A stretch of 64,000 nucleotides of DNA from Rhodothermus marinus (lineage in GTDB: Bacteria > Bacteroidota > Rhodothermia > Rhodothermales > Rhodothermaceae): the NCBI RefSeq assembly GCF_009936275.1, contig NZ_AP019797.1, forward strand, positions 3,083,890 to 3,147,889, in the 5' to 3' direction. Below are positions 35,840-43,814 of the stretch, in pieces. Within the stretch, counting starts at the first letter, position 1; every line of letters starts with the position of its first letter. The translations under genes and the position numbers were made by a program. Under the pieces are notes generated by a model. The model did no database searches, was not told the DNA's origin, and saw only the letters and a program-made list of their open reading frames with translations.

Positions 35840-35874
35840 GGCGTCGCTGCCCACAGGCGGCGACGCCTTTTTTT
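35840..35874 (+). terminator. Intrinsic terminator after the first amt unit
   Basis: An 8-bp stem GGCGTCGC/GCGACGCC (35840-35847 and 35860-35867) is followed by seven T residues. It separates the amt-peptide transcript from the second amt promoter. Confidence 0.88.
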
Positions 35875-35894
35875 ATTAAGTCAGGTACCAGAAG

Positions 35895-35966
35895 CGCTTT
35901 CTAAAAATTAACTTATACAATTGAGTTGTTTAAGTTATTGACTTTCCAAATCAGAATTCCTAAATA
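35895..35966 (+). promoter_or_regulatory. Promoter and upstream element of the second ammonium transporter gene
   Basis: TTGACT at 35938-35943 and TAAATA at 35961-35966 with a 17-base spacer. The same 20-base block as before the first amt lies at 35895-35914. The block-to-promoter spacing is identical in both copies, although the sequence between them differs, which argues for a shared regulator site. Confidence 0.75.
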
Positions 35967-36012
35967 ATATGCCAGATCTAATTTCAACAACCTAAAAAAA
36001 TAAGGTGCGCTT

Positions 36013-37377
36013 ATGCGACTTCGATTTGCACTGCTGCCTGCGCCGCTCCTGCTGGCGCTTCCGGCCCGGGCTCAGGACGCCACCTCGGCCGTCCTCTCGG
36101 GCGGCGACACGGCCTGGATGCTGGTCTCCACGGCACTGGTCCTGCTCATGACGCCCGCGCTGGCCTTTTTCTACGGGGGCCTGGTGCGTGCCAAAAACGC
36201 GCTCAACACAATGATGATGAGCTTCATCGCGCTGGGCGTTTCGGGCGTGCTCTGGGCCCTGCTGGGCTACTCGCTGGCCTTCGGCGAAGGCTCGGCCTGG
36301 ATGGGCGATCTATCGATGGCGCTGCTGCGCGGCGTGGGTCTGGAAGCCAGCGGAAGCATTCCGCACCTGCTGTTCATGGCCTTCCAGGGCACCTTCGCCA
36401 TCATCACGGCCGCGCTGATCTCCGGCGCCATCGTCGAGCGCATGCAGTTCAAAGCGTACCTCTGGTTCATCGCGCTGTGGGGGCTGCTCGTCTATGCGCC
36501 GGTGGCGCACTGGGTCTGGGGCGGCGGCTGGCTGGCCGACCTGGGCGCGCTGGACTTTGCCGGCGGGGCCGTCGTGCACGTGAACGCGGCGGCCGCGGCC
36601 ATTGCAGCCGTGCTCTTTCTGGGTCCCCGGAAGGACTACGGCCGCCAGGCCATGCTGCCGCACAACGTGCCGTTCGTCCTGCTGGGTGCCGGCCTGCTGT
36701 GGTTCGGCTGGTTCGGCTTCAACGGCGGAAGCGCCCTGGCCGCCGGCGAAAGCGCCGCGCTGGCCTTCGTGAACACCATGCTGGCGCCGGCCGCCACACT
36801 GCTGGTGTGGACGCTGCTGGACCTCGGGCGCGAGGGCAAGGTGACGGCCGTCGGTGCAGCCACGGCCATCGTCGTGGGCCTGGTGGCCATCACGCCGGCT
36901 GCCGGCTTCATCGCTCCCTGGGCTGCGCTGCTGCTGGGCGCTATCTCGGCGCTGCCCAGCTACTTCGCCATCCTGTGGCGGCCGCGCACCCGGTTTGACG
37001 ATTCGCTGGACGTGTTCGCCGCGCACGGCCTTGGCGGCATTACCGGCGCCCTGCTGACCGGGGTCTTCGCCCAGACGAGCTGGGGCGGCACCGACGGCCT
37101 GCTGTTCGGCAATCCCGGCCAGTTCGTGGCCCAGCTCGTATCGGTACTGGCTGTGCTGCTCTACAGCGGCGTCGTCTCCTACCTCATTCTGAAGGCCCTC
37201 AGCCTGTTCATGCCGGTTCGTACCATAGCCCGCGCCGAAGCCGTCGGGCTCGACGTGGTCCTCCACGGCGAAGAGGCCTACACCGACGGCGAGGGTGCCA
37301 TCCTGCTCCTGGAGCATGAGCGGGCCAACGGAACGGTGCCGGCCCCTGCGCCCCAGCCTCATCCGGCAACTTCCTGA
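36013..37377 (+). CDS. amt: Ammonium transporter (second copy)
   Basis: A 454-residue Amt-family channel, clearly diverged from the first copy. It has a signal peptide (about 1-20, ARA-Q), 11 predicted membrane helices and the pore histidines in VVHVNAAAA and AAHGLGG. The C-terminus contains the cytoplasmic GLDVVLHGEEAY helix and a Pro-rich tail. The ribosome site AAGGTG precedes the ATG. PII follows after 20 bases, the classical amtB-glnK pairing. Confidence 0.95.
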   Translation: MRLRFALLPAPLLLALPARAQDATSAVLSGGDTAWMLVSTALVLLMTPALAFFYGGLVRAKNALNTMMMSFIALGVSGVLWALLGYSLAFGEGSAWMGDLSMALLRGVGLEASGSIPHLLFMAFQGTFAIITAALISGAIVERMQFKAYLWFIALWGLLVYAPVAHWVWGGGWLADLGALDFAGGAVVHVNAAAAAIAAVLFLGPRKDYGRQAMLPHNVPFVLLGAGLLWFGWFGFNGGSALAAGESAALAFVNTMLAPAATLLVWTLLDLGREGKVTAVGAATAIVVGLVAITPAAGFIAPWAALLLGAISALPSYFAILWRPRTRFDDSLDVFAAHGLGGITGALLTGVFAQTSWGGTDGLLFGNPGQFVAQLVSVLAVLLYSGVVSYLILKALSLFMPVRTIARAEAVGLDVVLHGEEAYTDGEGAILLLEHERANGTVPAPAPQPHPATS

Positions 37378-37397
37378 ACCCAAACCCGAAAACCGCC

Positions 37398-37757
37398 ATG
37401 AAACTGATCCGCGCCATCGTTCGCCCCGAGAAGCTCGGCGACGTGCTCAAGGCTCTCTTTCAGGCCGAGGTGCACGGCCTGACGGTCACGCACGTCAAGG
37501 GTCACGGCGGCGAGACCGACCTGGTAGAGACCTACCGGGGCACCACGGTCAAAATGGAACTGCACGACAAGGTCATGCTCGACATCGGCGTCTCGGACCA
37601 CTTCGTCGAACCCACCGTGCAGGCCATCCTCCAGTCGGCCCGCACCGGCGAAGTAGGCGACGGCAAGATCTTCGTGATCCCCGTCGAGAAAATCTACCGC
37701 ATCCGCACAGGCGAGGAAGACGAAGCGGCCGTCACGCCGGTCACCGTGACCTCCTGA
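37398..37757 (+). CDS. glnK: Nitrogen regulatory protein PII (GlnB/GlnK family)
   Basis: A trimeric sensor of 2-oxoglutarate and ATP/ADP that plugs ammonium channels. The 119 residues align without gaps to E. coli GlnB: PxKLxDV start, T-loop ETYRGTTVK (44-52), GDGKIFV and the RTGEED C-loop. Position 51, the Tyr that is uridylylated in proteobacteria, is Val here, while Tyr46 is kept and position 49 is Thr. Regulation by uridylylation is therefore unlikely. It is co-transcribed with the second amt. Confidence 0.95.
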   Translation: MKLIRAIVRPEKLGDVLKALFQAEVHGLTVTHVKGHGGETDLVETYRGTTVKMELHDKVMLDIGVSDHFVEPTVQAILQSARTGEVGDGKIFVIPVEKIYRIRTGEEDEAAVTPVTVTS

Positions 37758-37779
37758 GCGATCGAACCCACCTTCAGAA

Positions 37780-37810
37780 CCCCGCGCCCGTAAGGACGCG
37801 GGGTTTTTTG
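37780..37810 (+). terminator. Intrinsic terminator after glnK
   Basis: A 7-bp stem CCCCGCG/CGCGGGG (37780-37786, 37797-37803) with a 10-base loop is followed by six T residues. Confidence 0.88.
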
Positions 37811-37904
37811 TTGCAGAAACGGTACGTTTCCTCCGGAACTCCTTCCTGTTTTTCCGCGCTTTTTCTGGAGCAGGTATTCCTGAACCATCAGACCGGAAGC
37901 AACC

Positions 37905-38549
37905 TTGGCAACCGAAACCGTCATCCCGTCCTGGAAAGCCGTACTGGAAGGCGACCGACGCGCCTTCCGGCGGCTGGTTGAGCCCTACCTGGACGAACTG
38001 CTGCGTGCCGCCCACCGCGAACTGGAGCACTACCGGCGGCTCAAAGAGTTGCGTCCCGAAGACCTGACCGCCGAGGAACTGGTGGGCGAGACGCTGATCA
38101 CGGCCTGGCGCCAGCGGCACCGCAAGCCGAAACGACTGAGCGTCCGGGCCTGGCTGCTGGGTCTGCTCCATCGCGTGCTCCAGCGCTACCTGCAGCGCGA
38201 ACGCACCTTCCGCCGGCTCTGGGAGCTGTCGCTCGACGAGCCGGTACCGCCCGAGCCCATTTACGACGACGAGGAGTCGTTCTGGGAATGGTACCAGCCC
38301 GACGATCTGGAACGCTGGGAAGACGTGCTTCCGGATCCGAGCACGCTCGAAACGGAGCGACTCATCGTGGAAGAGGTACCACCCGAAGCGCTGGAGCCGC
38401 TGGAACCCGTCGAACGCCAGGTGTTGCTGCTGCACGACACGCACGAGGTCCCGATTCAGGAGGTGGCCATGGTCGTGCAGCGATCGGTACGCGAGACGGC
38501 CGAAATCCTGCAACGTGCCCGTCGGCGCGTGCAGGAAGCGCGCACCTGA
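37905..38549 (+). CDS. Sigma-70-family (ECF-like) RNA polymerase sigma factor
   Basis: A 214-residue alternative sigma factor. Region 2 lies at about 15-95 (FRRLVEPYLDEL, LTAEELVGETLITAWRQ, RAWLLGLLHRVLQRYLQRE) and region 4 at about 160-212 (LEPVERQVLLLHDTHEVPIQEVAMVVQRSV). A long acidic linker with Trp residues separates them. The only good in-frame start is TTG at 37905. No anti-sigma gene is adjacent; a release-factor-like gene follows after 41 bases. Confidence 0.82.
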   Translation: MATETVIPSWKAVLEGDRRAFRRLVEPYLDELLRAAHRELEHYRRLKELRPEDLTAEELVGETLITAWRQRHRKPKRLSVRAWLLGLLHRVLQRYLQRERTFRRLWELSLDEPVPPEPIYDDEESFWEWYQPDDLERWEDVLPDPSTLETERLIVEEVPPEALEPLEPVERQVLLLHDTHEVPIQEVAMVVQRSVRETAEILQRARRRVQEART

Positions 38550-38590
38550 AGTTTCTGATGTACTCGATCACCCAAACCGGAAAGAACCCT

Positions 38591-39808
38591 ATGGAAAAAT
38601 CGACGGTGCACCTGACCGAAACGCTTTCGCCTGAGCTGCGGGATCGCATTCTGGCCCGGCTCGAAGAAGAACGCACCGAGCCGGCCTATCGGCTGCTGAC
38701 GCCCTCCGCCCTCCGGCAACTGGGCACGATTCATTCGACCGGCGATCCGATTGTCAGCCTGTACCTGGAGCTGACGCCGGAGCGGCGGCTGAAAGACGCC
38801 TGGCACGTGGCCTTCAAGGATCTGGTCCGGGCCAAACTGGACACGATCGAAGACCGTCGGTTGCGCGAGCACGTGGCCGGCGAACTGGAACGCATCGAAA
38901 TGGCCCTGAAGGAAGGCCTGCCGGCCATGGGCCGGGGCGTGGCCTTCTTCGTGTGCGAATCGCTGGGCCTGTGGCGTCAGATTGCGCTGCCGATCCCGCT
39001 ACCCGATCGGCTGGAACTGGCCTCGACACCCTACACGCGTCCGCTGGTGCGCACGCGCGACGAGCACGACCGCTTCGCCGTGGCGCTGCTCTCGCGCGAG
39101 CACAGCCGCTTCTTCATCAGCCAGATCGGTTATGTCGAAGAAGTGCTGACGCTGACCGGTCCCAAGCTCCGCGGTCTGGTCACCGACTGGATCGACTGGA
39201 ACCAGCGCGACGACATCGAGCTGCAGCTCCTGCATCAGGAAGGTAAGGCGCTGGCGACCATTGCCGCGCTGGTCTTCCAGCAGTTCGAGGCCCGCTACCT
39301 GCTCTTTTCGGCGCCCGAAAAGCTCAAGCCGAGCTTCGTGGAGCATCTACCCAAGGCCATTCGGGAGCAGGTGGGCGGCGAATTCGAGGTGGACGTGCAT
39401 GCCTCGGTGCATCAGGTGGCCGAGGCCATCGAGCCCGTGCAGCGGGCCGTCGAGGCACGCGAAGAGGTGCGCACGCTCGAGCGCATTCAGGAAAGCCTGC
39501 CCGAACGCGGCGTCTGGGGCGTCGAACACGTGATCGACGCGATCAACCAGCGGCGCGTTATGACCGTGGCCGTGGACGACGCCTTCCAGGTGGCGGGCGG
39601 CTACTGCGCGCATTGCGACCTGCTCGTGCTGGACGCCTCGAAGCCCTGCCCGGCCTGCGGCAATCCCGTGGAGGCCGAATCGGACATCATCGATCGGGCG
39701 CTCGAAATGGCGCTGGCCCAGGACGCCACGATCGAGCTGGTGCGGAGCGAGGCGGCCCGCACGCTCATGGCGCAACACGCACCCATGGGCGCCCTGCTGC
39801 GCTTCTGA
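38591..39808 (+). CDS. Bacterial archaeo-eukaryotic release factor (baeRF)-like protein
   Basis: A 405-residue protein resembling bacterial homologues of eRF1/aRF1. The central part carries the eRF1-like domain (TRDEHDRFAVALLSREHSRFFISQIG), and the C-terminal third an L7Ae-like domain (GVWGVEHVIDAINQRRVMTVAVDD). A zinc ribbon follows (CAHC at about 337 and CPACG). No stop-codon decoding motif is evident. The ATG at 38591 has GGAAAG 6 bases upstream; 38560 is an alternative. A ribosome-related role is inferred. It may be co-expressed with the sigma factor. Confidence 0.7.
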   Translation: MEKSTVHLTETLSPELRDRILARLEEERTEPAYRLLTPSALRQLGTIHSTGDPIVSLYLELTPERRLKDAWHVAFKDLVRAKLDTIEDRRLREHVAGELERIEMALKEGLPAMGRGVAFFVCESLGLWRQIALPIPLPDRLELASTPYTRPLVRTRDEHDRFAVALLSREHSRFFISQIGYVEEVLTLTGPKLRGLVTDWIDWNQRDDIELQLLHQEGKALATIAALVFQQFEARYLLFSAPEKLKPSFVEHLPKAIREQVGGEFEVDVHASVHQVAEAIEPVQRAVEAREEVRTLERIQESLPERGVWGVEHVIDAINQRRVMTVAVDDAFQVAGGYCAHCDLLVLDASKPCPACGNPVEAESDIIDRALEMALAQDATIELVRSEAARTLMAQHAPMGALLRF

Positions 39809-39857
39809 GCGCTTGCGTCAAAGCGCCCGGTTGCCTAAACTCTGAAAGGCACCAGTG

Positions 39858-40664
39858 ATGCGCTATACCATGGATGGCAATCAACGCGTTGCGGGTATGC
39901 AAAAAAGCCACGGGCGATTCCACCCGTGGCTTTTTTTGTGGCTGCTGGCGGCGGCGGCCGTGCGTCCGGCCCTGGCCCAGGAGGTCGATCCGGTGGCGCT
40001 CGTGCGTGCGGCCGAGGAGGCCATCAAGGGCAAAACCAGCCACGCCGTGCTGGAAATGACCGTCGTCACGCCCGACTACCGGCGCACGCGCAGGCTCGAA
40101 GCCTGGTGGGAAGGCAACGAAAAGGCGCTCATCGTCACGCTCGAGCCGCCCCGTGAGGCGGGCAACCGCACGCTCAAGCGGGGGAACGAGCTGTGGATGT
40201 ACCTGCGCGAGACGGAAACCACCATCAAGATCCCGCCCTCCATGATGCTTCAGTCGTGGATGGGCTCCGATTTCACGTACGACGATCTGGTGCGCGAGTC
40301 GAACCCGGTGCGGGACTATCACATCCGACTACTCCGCACCGACACGCTCGAGGGCGTCCCGTGCTACGTGCTGGAACTCACTCCGAAACCTGAAGCGGCC
40401 GTCGTCTGGGGTAAACTGCTCTACTGGATCCGCCAGCCCGACCATCTGCCGGCCCGCATCGAGTACTACAGCGAGCAGGGCGCTCGGGTGCGAACCTTCA
40501 CGTTCCACGACGTACGGCGCATGGGCGGCCGCCGCCTGCCCACCCGCTGGGTGATGCACAACGAGCGTGAACCCGGCCGCTACACGGAGATTCGCCTGCT
40601 TTCGATCGAATTCGACATCCCCATTCCTGAAGAGATCTTCAGCTTTCGAGCGCTGGAGCAGTAA
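39858..40664 (+). CDS. LolA-like outer-membrane lipoprotein-sorting protein
   Basis: A 268-residue exported protein of the outer-membrane lipoprotein-sorting (DUF4292/LolA-like) type. The signal peptide (WLFLWLLAAAAVRPALA) ends near residue 41 (start at 39858) or 28 (start at 39897). The mature part is a beta-sheet lipid-binding cup (LEMTVVTPDYRRTRRLEAWWEG, MWMY, IPPSMMLQSWMGSDFTYDDL). It probably carries lipoprotein or lipid across the periplasm for the permeases and ATPase encoded next. A perfect terminator hairpin lies inside its signal-peptide codons. GAAAGG precedes the ATG at 39858. Confidence 0.8.
   Translation: MRYTMDGNQRVAGMQKSHGRFHPWLFLWLLAAAAVRPALAQEVDPVALVRAAEEAIKGKTSHAVLEMTVVTPDYRRTRRLEAWWEGNEKALIVTLEPPREAGNRTLKRGNELWMYLRETETTIKIPPSMMLQSWMGSDFTYDDLVRESNPVRDYHIRLLRTDTLEGVPCYVLELTPKPEAAVVWGKLLYWIRQPDHLPARIEYYSEQGARVRTFTFHDVRRMGGRRLPTRWVMHNEREPGRYTEIRLLSIEFDIPIPEEIFSFRALEQ
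39901..39937 (+). terminator. Intrinsic terminator inside the signal-peptide codons
   Basis: A perfect stem AAAAAAGCCACGGG / CCCGTGGCTTTTTT at 39901-39914 and 39923-39936, with an 8-base loop and one extra T. It is a textbook bidirectional terminator (A-run, GC stem, T-run). It lies within the coding region of the LolA-like gene just downstream of its start. Confidence 0.75.
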
Positions 40665-40666
40665 TC

Positions 40667-41887
40667 ATGACCGGACGGCTGGCCTGGCGCAATCTGGGAC
40701 GCAACCGCCGACGCACGCTGCTGACGGTGGCGGCCGTCTTTTTTGCCACATTTCTCATGGTGCTCATGCGCGGACTCCAGCTCGGCACCTATGACTTCTT
40801 TATCCGCCAGAGCACCCGCCTTTCGACCGGCTACCTCCAGGTGCAGCACCCCGACTATCTGGACCGCCGCTCGCTGCGCCAGAGCTTTCGGCTCACCGAC
40901 TCGCTCTTTGCCCGCATTCGGTCCACGCCGGGCGTCACCGGCGCGGCCCCCCGGCTGGAAAGCGGCGGGCTGATCAGCAACCGGGCCACCTCTTACGGCG
41001 TGCGCCTGCTGGGTATCGACCCGGCCTACGAGCCCGAAGTGACCGACTTTCCCACCCGGCTGGTCGAAGGCCGCATGCCGGAGGCTACCCGTCCGCTGGA
41101 AATCGTGGCCGGTTATCGCCTGCTCGAAAACCTGGGCGCTTCGGTGGGCGATACGCTGGTGCTGCTGGCCGAAACGTACGGGGGCTTTCTGACCAGCCGC
41201 TTCGCCGTGGTGGTGGGCGCGCTGCGCATCGGCTACGAAGTGCACGATCGCTCCCTTGTGCTCCTGCCGCTGGCGGCGCTGCAGGACCTGCTCGAAACCG
41301 GCAACCGCGTGACGGCCGTGGCGGTGGCCGTCCGGCGCAACGCCGACGTGCCCATTGTGCGCGACCGGCTCGAAGCCCGGCTCGACAGCACGCTCGTCGT
41401 GCGCACCTGGGAAGAACTGATGCCCGAGCTGCGCCAGGCCATCGAGCTGGACAACGTCAGCGGCCTGCTCTTTCTCTTCATGCTGCTGGTGCTGGTGGCC
41501 TTCGGCGTGCTGAACACGGTACTGATGAGCGTGCTGGAGCGCTCGCGCGAGTTCGGGGTGCTGCTGGCGCTGGGCATGCCCAACGAACGGCTGCTGCGCG
41601 TGGTGCTCGCCGAAGCCGTGCTGATGGTGCTGATCGGCCTGCTGCTGGGAAGCCTGGCCGGCTTTGGCGTCAACACGTACCTGATCCGCCATCCGATCAC
41701 GCTGGGCGGCGAACTGGCCCAGCTCTACGAGTACTACGGCTTTCTTCCGGTGCTGACCTCCTCGGTGGCACCCGACATTTTCCTGCGCACGGCGCTGCGC
41801 GTGCTGGTGATCGCCGGACTTGCCATCCTGTACCCGCTCTGGCACGTGCTCCGACTGGAACCGCTGAAAGGCATCCGCTACACCTGA
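40667..41887 (+). CDS. ABC transporter permease, FtsX/MacB/LolC family
   Basis: A 406-residue inner-membrane permease. One membrane helix at about 20-40 is followed by a large periplasmic (MacB-like) domain (about 45-265) and three C-terminal helices (about 270-400), the typical four-helix arrangement. It begins 2 bases after the LolA-like gene and its stop overlaps the start of a second, homologous permease by 1 base. It acts with the ATPase at 43122. Confidence 0.9.
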   Translation: MTGRLAWRNLGRNRRRTLLTVAAVFFATFLMVLMRGLQLGTYDFFIRQSTRLSTGYLQVQHPDYLDRRSLRQSFRLTDSLFARIRSTPGVTGAAPRLESGGLISNRATSYGVRLLGIDPAYEPEVTDFPTRLVEGRMPEATRPLEIVAGYRLLENLGASVGDTLVLLAETYGGFLTSRFAVVVGALRIGYEVHDRSLVLLPLAALQDLLETGNRVTAVAVAVRRNADVPIVRDRLEARLDSTLVVRTWEELMPELRQAIELDNVSGLLFLFMLLVLVAFGVLNTVLMSVLERSREFGVLLALGMPNERLLRVVLAEAVLMVLIGLLLGSLAGFGVNTYLIRHPITLGGELAQLYEYYGFLPVLTSSVAPDIFLRTALRVLVIAGLAILYPLWHVLRLEPLKGIRYT

Positions 41888-43125
41888 TGAGCTTCCGAGG
41901 CGTTACCGGACTGGCCCGCGTGGCCTGGCGCAACCTGTGGCGCAACCGGCGCCGCACGCTGATCGTGCTCAGCAGCGTGGTGGTGGGCGTGTTCGTGCTT
42001 GTGCTCTTCGACACGCTTAATCTGGGCATGGTGGAGCAGATGCTCGACAATCAGCTCCGCCTGCACATCGGACATGTTCAGATCCACCGTCAGGGCTACC
42101 ATGCCAACCCGGCCGTCGAGCACTTCTTCCGAAAGGCCGAGGCGCTCCGCCAGCAGGTGGCCGCCGAGCCCGAAGTGCGGGCGGTGGCCCCGCGCGTGCT
42201 GGTTCACGGCCTGCTCTCGAGCGCCTACAACAACGGCGGCGTGCAGCTCGTGGGCGTCGCGCCCGAGGCCGAGTCGCTTGTGACGTTCATTGCCGAGCAG
42301 CTCGTCGCGGGCCGCTACCTTGCAGCCGAGGGACCGGAGATCCTGATCGGCGAGCGCCTGGCTCGCAAGCTCGAAGTGCGCCTCGGCGACCGGGTGGTGG
42401 CCATGGCCGCCCGTCCCGACGGCCAGATCGGCTCGGAGGTGTTCCGCGTGGTGGGGCTGTTCCGCACGGTCAGTGCCGACTTCGACCGGACGATGGCTTT
42501 CATCCCGATCGACCGTGCCCGCGCCATGCTGGGGCTGCCCCCCGACGCTGCCCACGAGCTGGCCGTGCTCCTGGACGATGTGCGCCAGGCCGATGCGCTG
42601 AAGACCCGCCTGCAGGCCGCGCTGCCCGACACGCTCGAAGTGCTCACCTATCGCGACGTGGTCCCGCTGCTCGTCATGCAGCGCGACCTCTACGCCGAGA
42701 TGATGTACCTGTTCTACCTGATTATCGGCGTGGCGCTCATCTTCGGAATCATCAACGCCATGCTGATGGCCGTCATGGAGCGGCTGCCGGAATTCGGCGT
42801 GCTGCGGGCCATCGGCATGAGCGAGGGACGGCTGTTCCTGCTCGTGTCACTCGAGTCGCTGCTGATCGGCCTGCTGGGCACGGCCATCGGCTGGGCGCTG
42901 AGCCTGCCGGTTTATGCCTACCTGGCCCGACACGGGCTGGACCTGGCCGTCTTCTCCGAGGCGCTGGCTGCCTTCGGCGTCGGCTCGGTGATCTACCCGC
43001 GCCTGACGTTCCGGGTGGTCTGGAACGCCTGGCTGATCATTCCGCTGGTGGCCTGGCTGGGCGCGCTGTACCCGGCCTGGCGGGCCATCCATGTTGAACC
43101 CGTCGAAGCAATGCGCGCCGTATGA
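41887..43125 (+). CDS. ABC transporter permease, FtsX/MacB/LolE family
   Basis: A 412-residue second permease of the cassette, related to the first. It has the same layout: N-terminal helix (IVLSSVVVGVFVLVLFDTL), periplasmic domain with LVAGRYLAAEGPEILIGERLARKLEV, and three C-terminal helices (LFYLIIGVALIFGIINAMLMAV). The ATPase gene starts inside its last codons. Two distinct permeases suggest a heterodimeric LolCE-like transporter. Confidence 0.9.
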   Translation: MSFRGVTGLARVAWRNLWRNRRRTLIVLSSVVVGVFVLVLFDTLNLGMVEQMLDNQLRLHIGHVQIHRQGYHANPAVEHFFRKAEALRQQVAAEPEVRAVAPRVLVHGLLSSAYNNGGVQLVGVAPEAESLVTFIAEQLVAGRYLAAEGPEILIGERLARKLEVRLGDRVVAMAARPDGQIGSEVFRVVGLFRTVSADFDRTMAFIPIDRARAMLGLPPDAAHELAVLLDDVRQADALKTRLQAALPDTLEVLTYRDVVPLLVMQRDLYAEMMYLFYLIIGVALIFGIINAMLMAVMERLPEFGVLRAIGMSEGRLFLLVSLESLLIGLLGTAIGWALSLPVYAYLARHGLDLAVFSEALAAFGVGSVIYPRLTFRVVWNAWLIIPLVAWLGALYPAWRAIHVEPVEAMRAV

Positions 43126-43814
43126 ACCCGAACGCGATTGTCCGGGCCGAGCAGGTCACGAAGATCTACGACGAGGGTGCCGTGCCCGTCCAGGCGCTGC
43201 GCGGCGTCTCGCTCACGATCGAACCGGGCGAGTTTACGGTGATCGCCGGTCCTTCGGGCTCCGGCAAGACGACGCTGCTCAACCTGCTGGGCGCGCTCGA
43301 CGTGCCCACCGAAGGACGGGTGTCTTTCGAGGGCCAGGACCTGTCCACGCTTTCCCGACGCGAACGGGCCCGGCTCCGGCTCTACAAGATCGGGTTCGTG
43401 TTTCAGGCCTACAACCTGATCCCGGTCCTGACGGCGCTGGAGAACGTCGAGTTCGTGCTGCTCCTGCAGGGTGTACCGGAGCGGGAGCGTCGCCGCCGCG
43501 CCCTCGAAGTGCTCGAGCAGCTCGGTATCGGCGAGCTGGCTCACAAACGCCCCCACGAGATGAGCGGCGGCCAGCAGCAGCGGGTGGCCGTGGCCCGCGC
43601 CGTGGTCAGCCATCCCCGCCTGGTGCTGGCCGACGAGCCGACGGCCAACCTCGACTCGGCCACCGGCGCCCGTCTGCTCGACCTGATGGAACAGCTCAAC
43701 CGCACGCAGGGCGTGACGTTCGTCTTTTCGTCGCACGACCCCCAGGTGATCGAGCGGGGCCGCCGCCTGCTCCGGTTGCACGACGGACGGATCGAACGCG
43801 AAGAACGAAGGTGA
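43122..43814 (+). CDS. ABC transporter ATP-binding protein, LolD/MacB-like
   Basis: A 230-residue ATPase that powers the two permeases. Walker A is GPSGSGKTT (43-51), the signature is MSGGQQQRVAVARA (about 147-160), Walker B is LVLADEP and the H-loop is SSHDP. LolD-type FVFQAYNLIPVLTALENV is present. It overlaps the upstream permease by 4 bases and the downstream gene by 4 (GTGA). Confidence 0.95.
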   Translation: MNPNAIVRAEQVTKIYDEGAVPVQALRGVSLTIEPGEFTVIAGPSGSGKTTLLNLLGALDVPTEGRVSFEGQDLSTLSRRERARLRLYKIGFVFQAYNLIPVLTALENVEFVLLLQGVPERERRRRALEVLEQLGIGELAHKRPHEMSGGQQQRVAVARAVVSHPRLVLADEPTANLDSATGARLLDLMEQLNRTQGVTFVFSSHDPQVIERGRRLLRLHDGRIEREERR

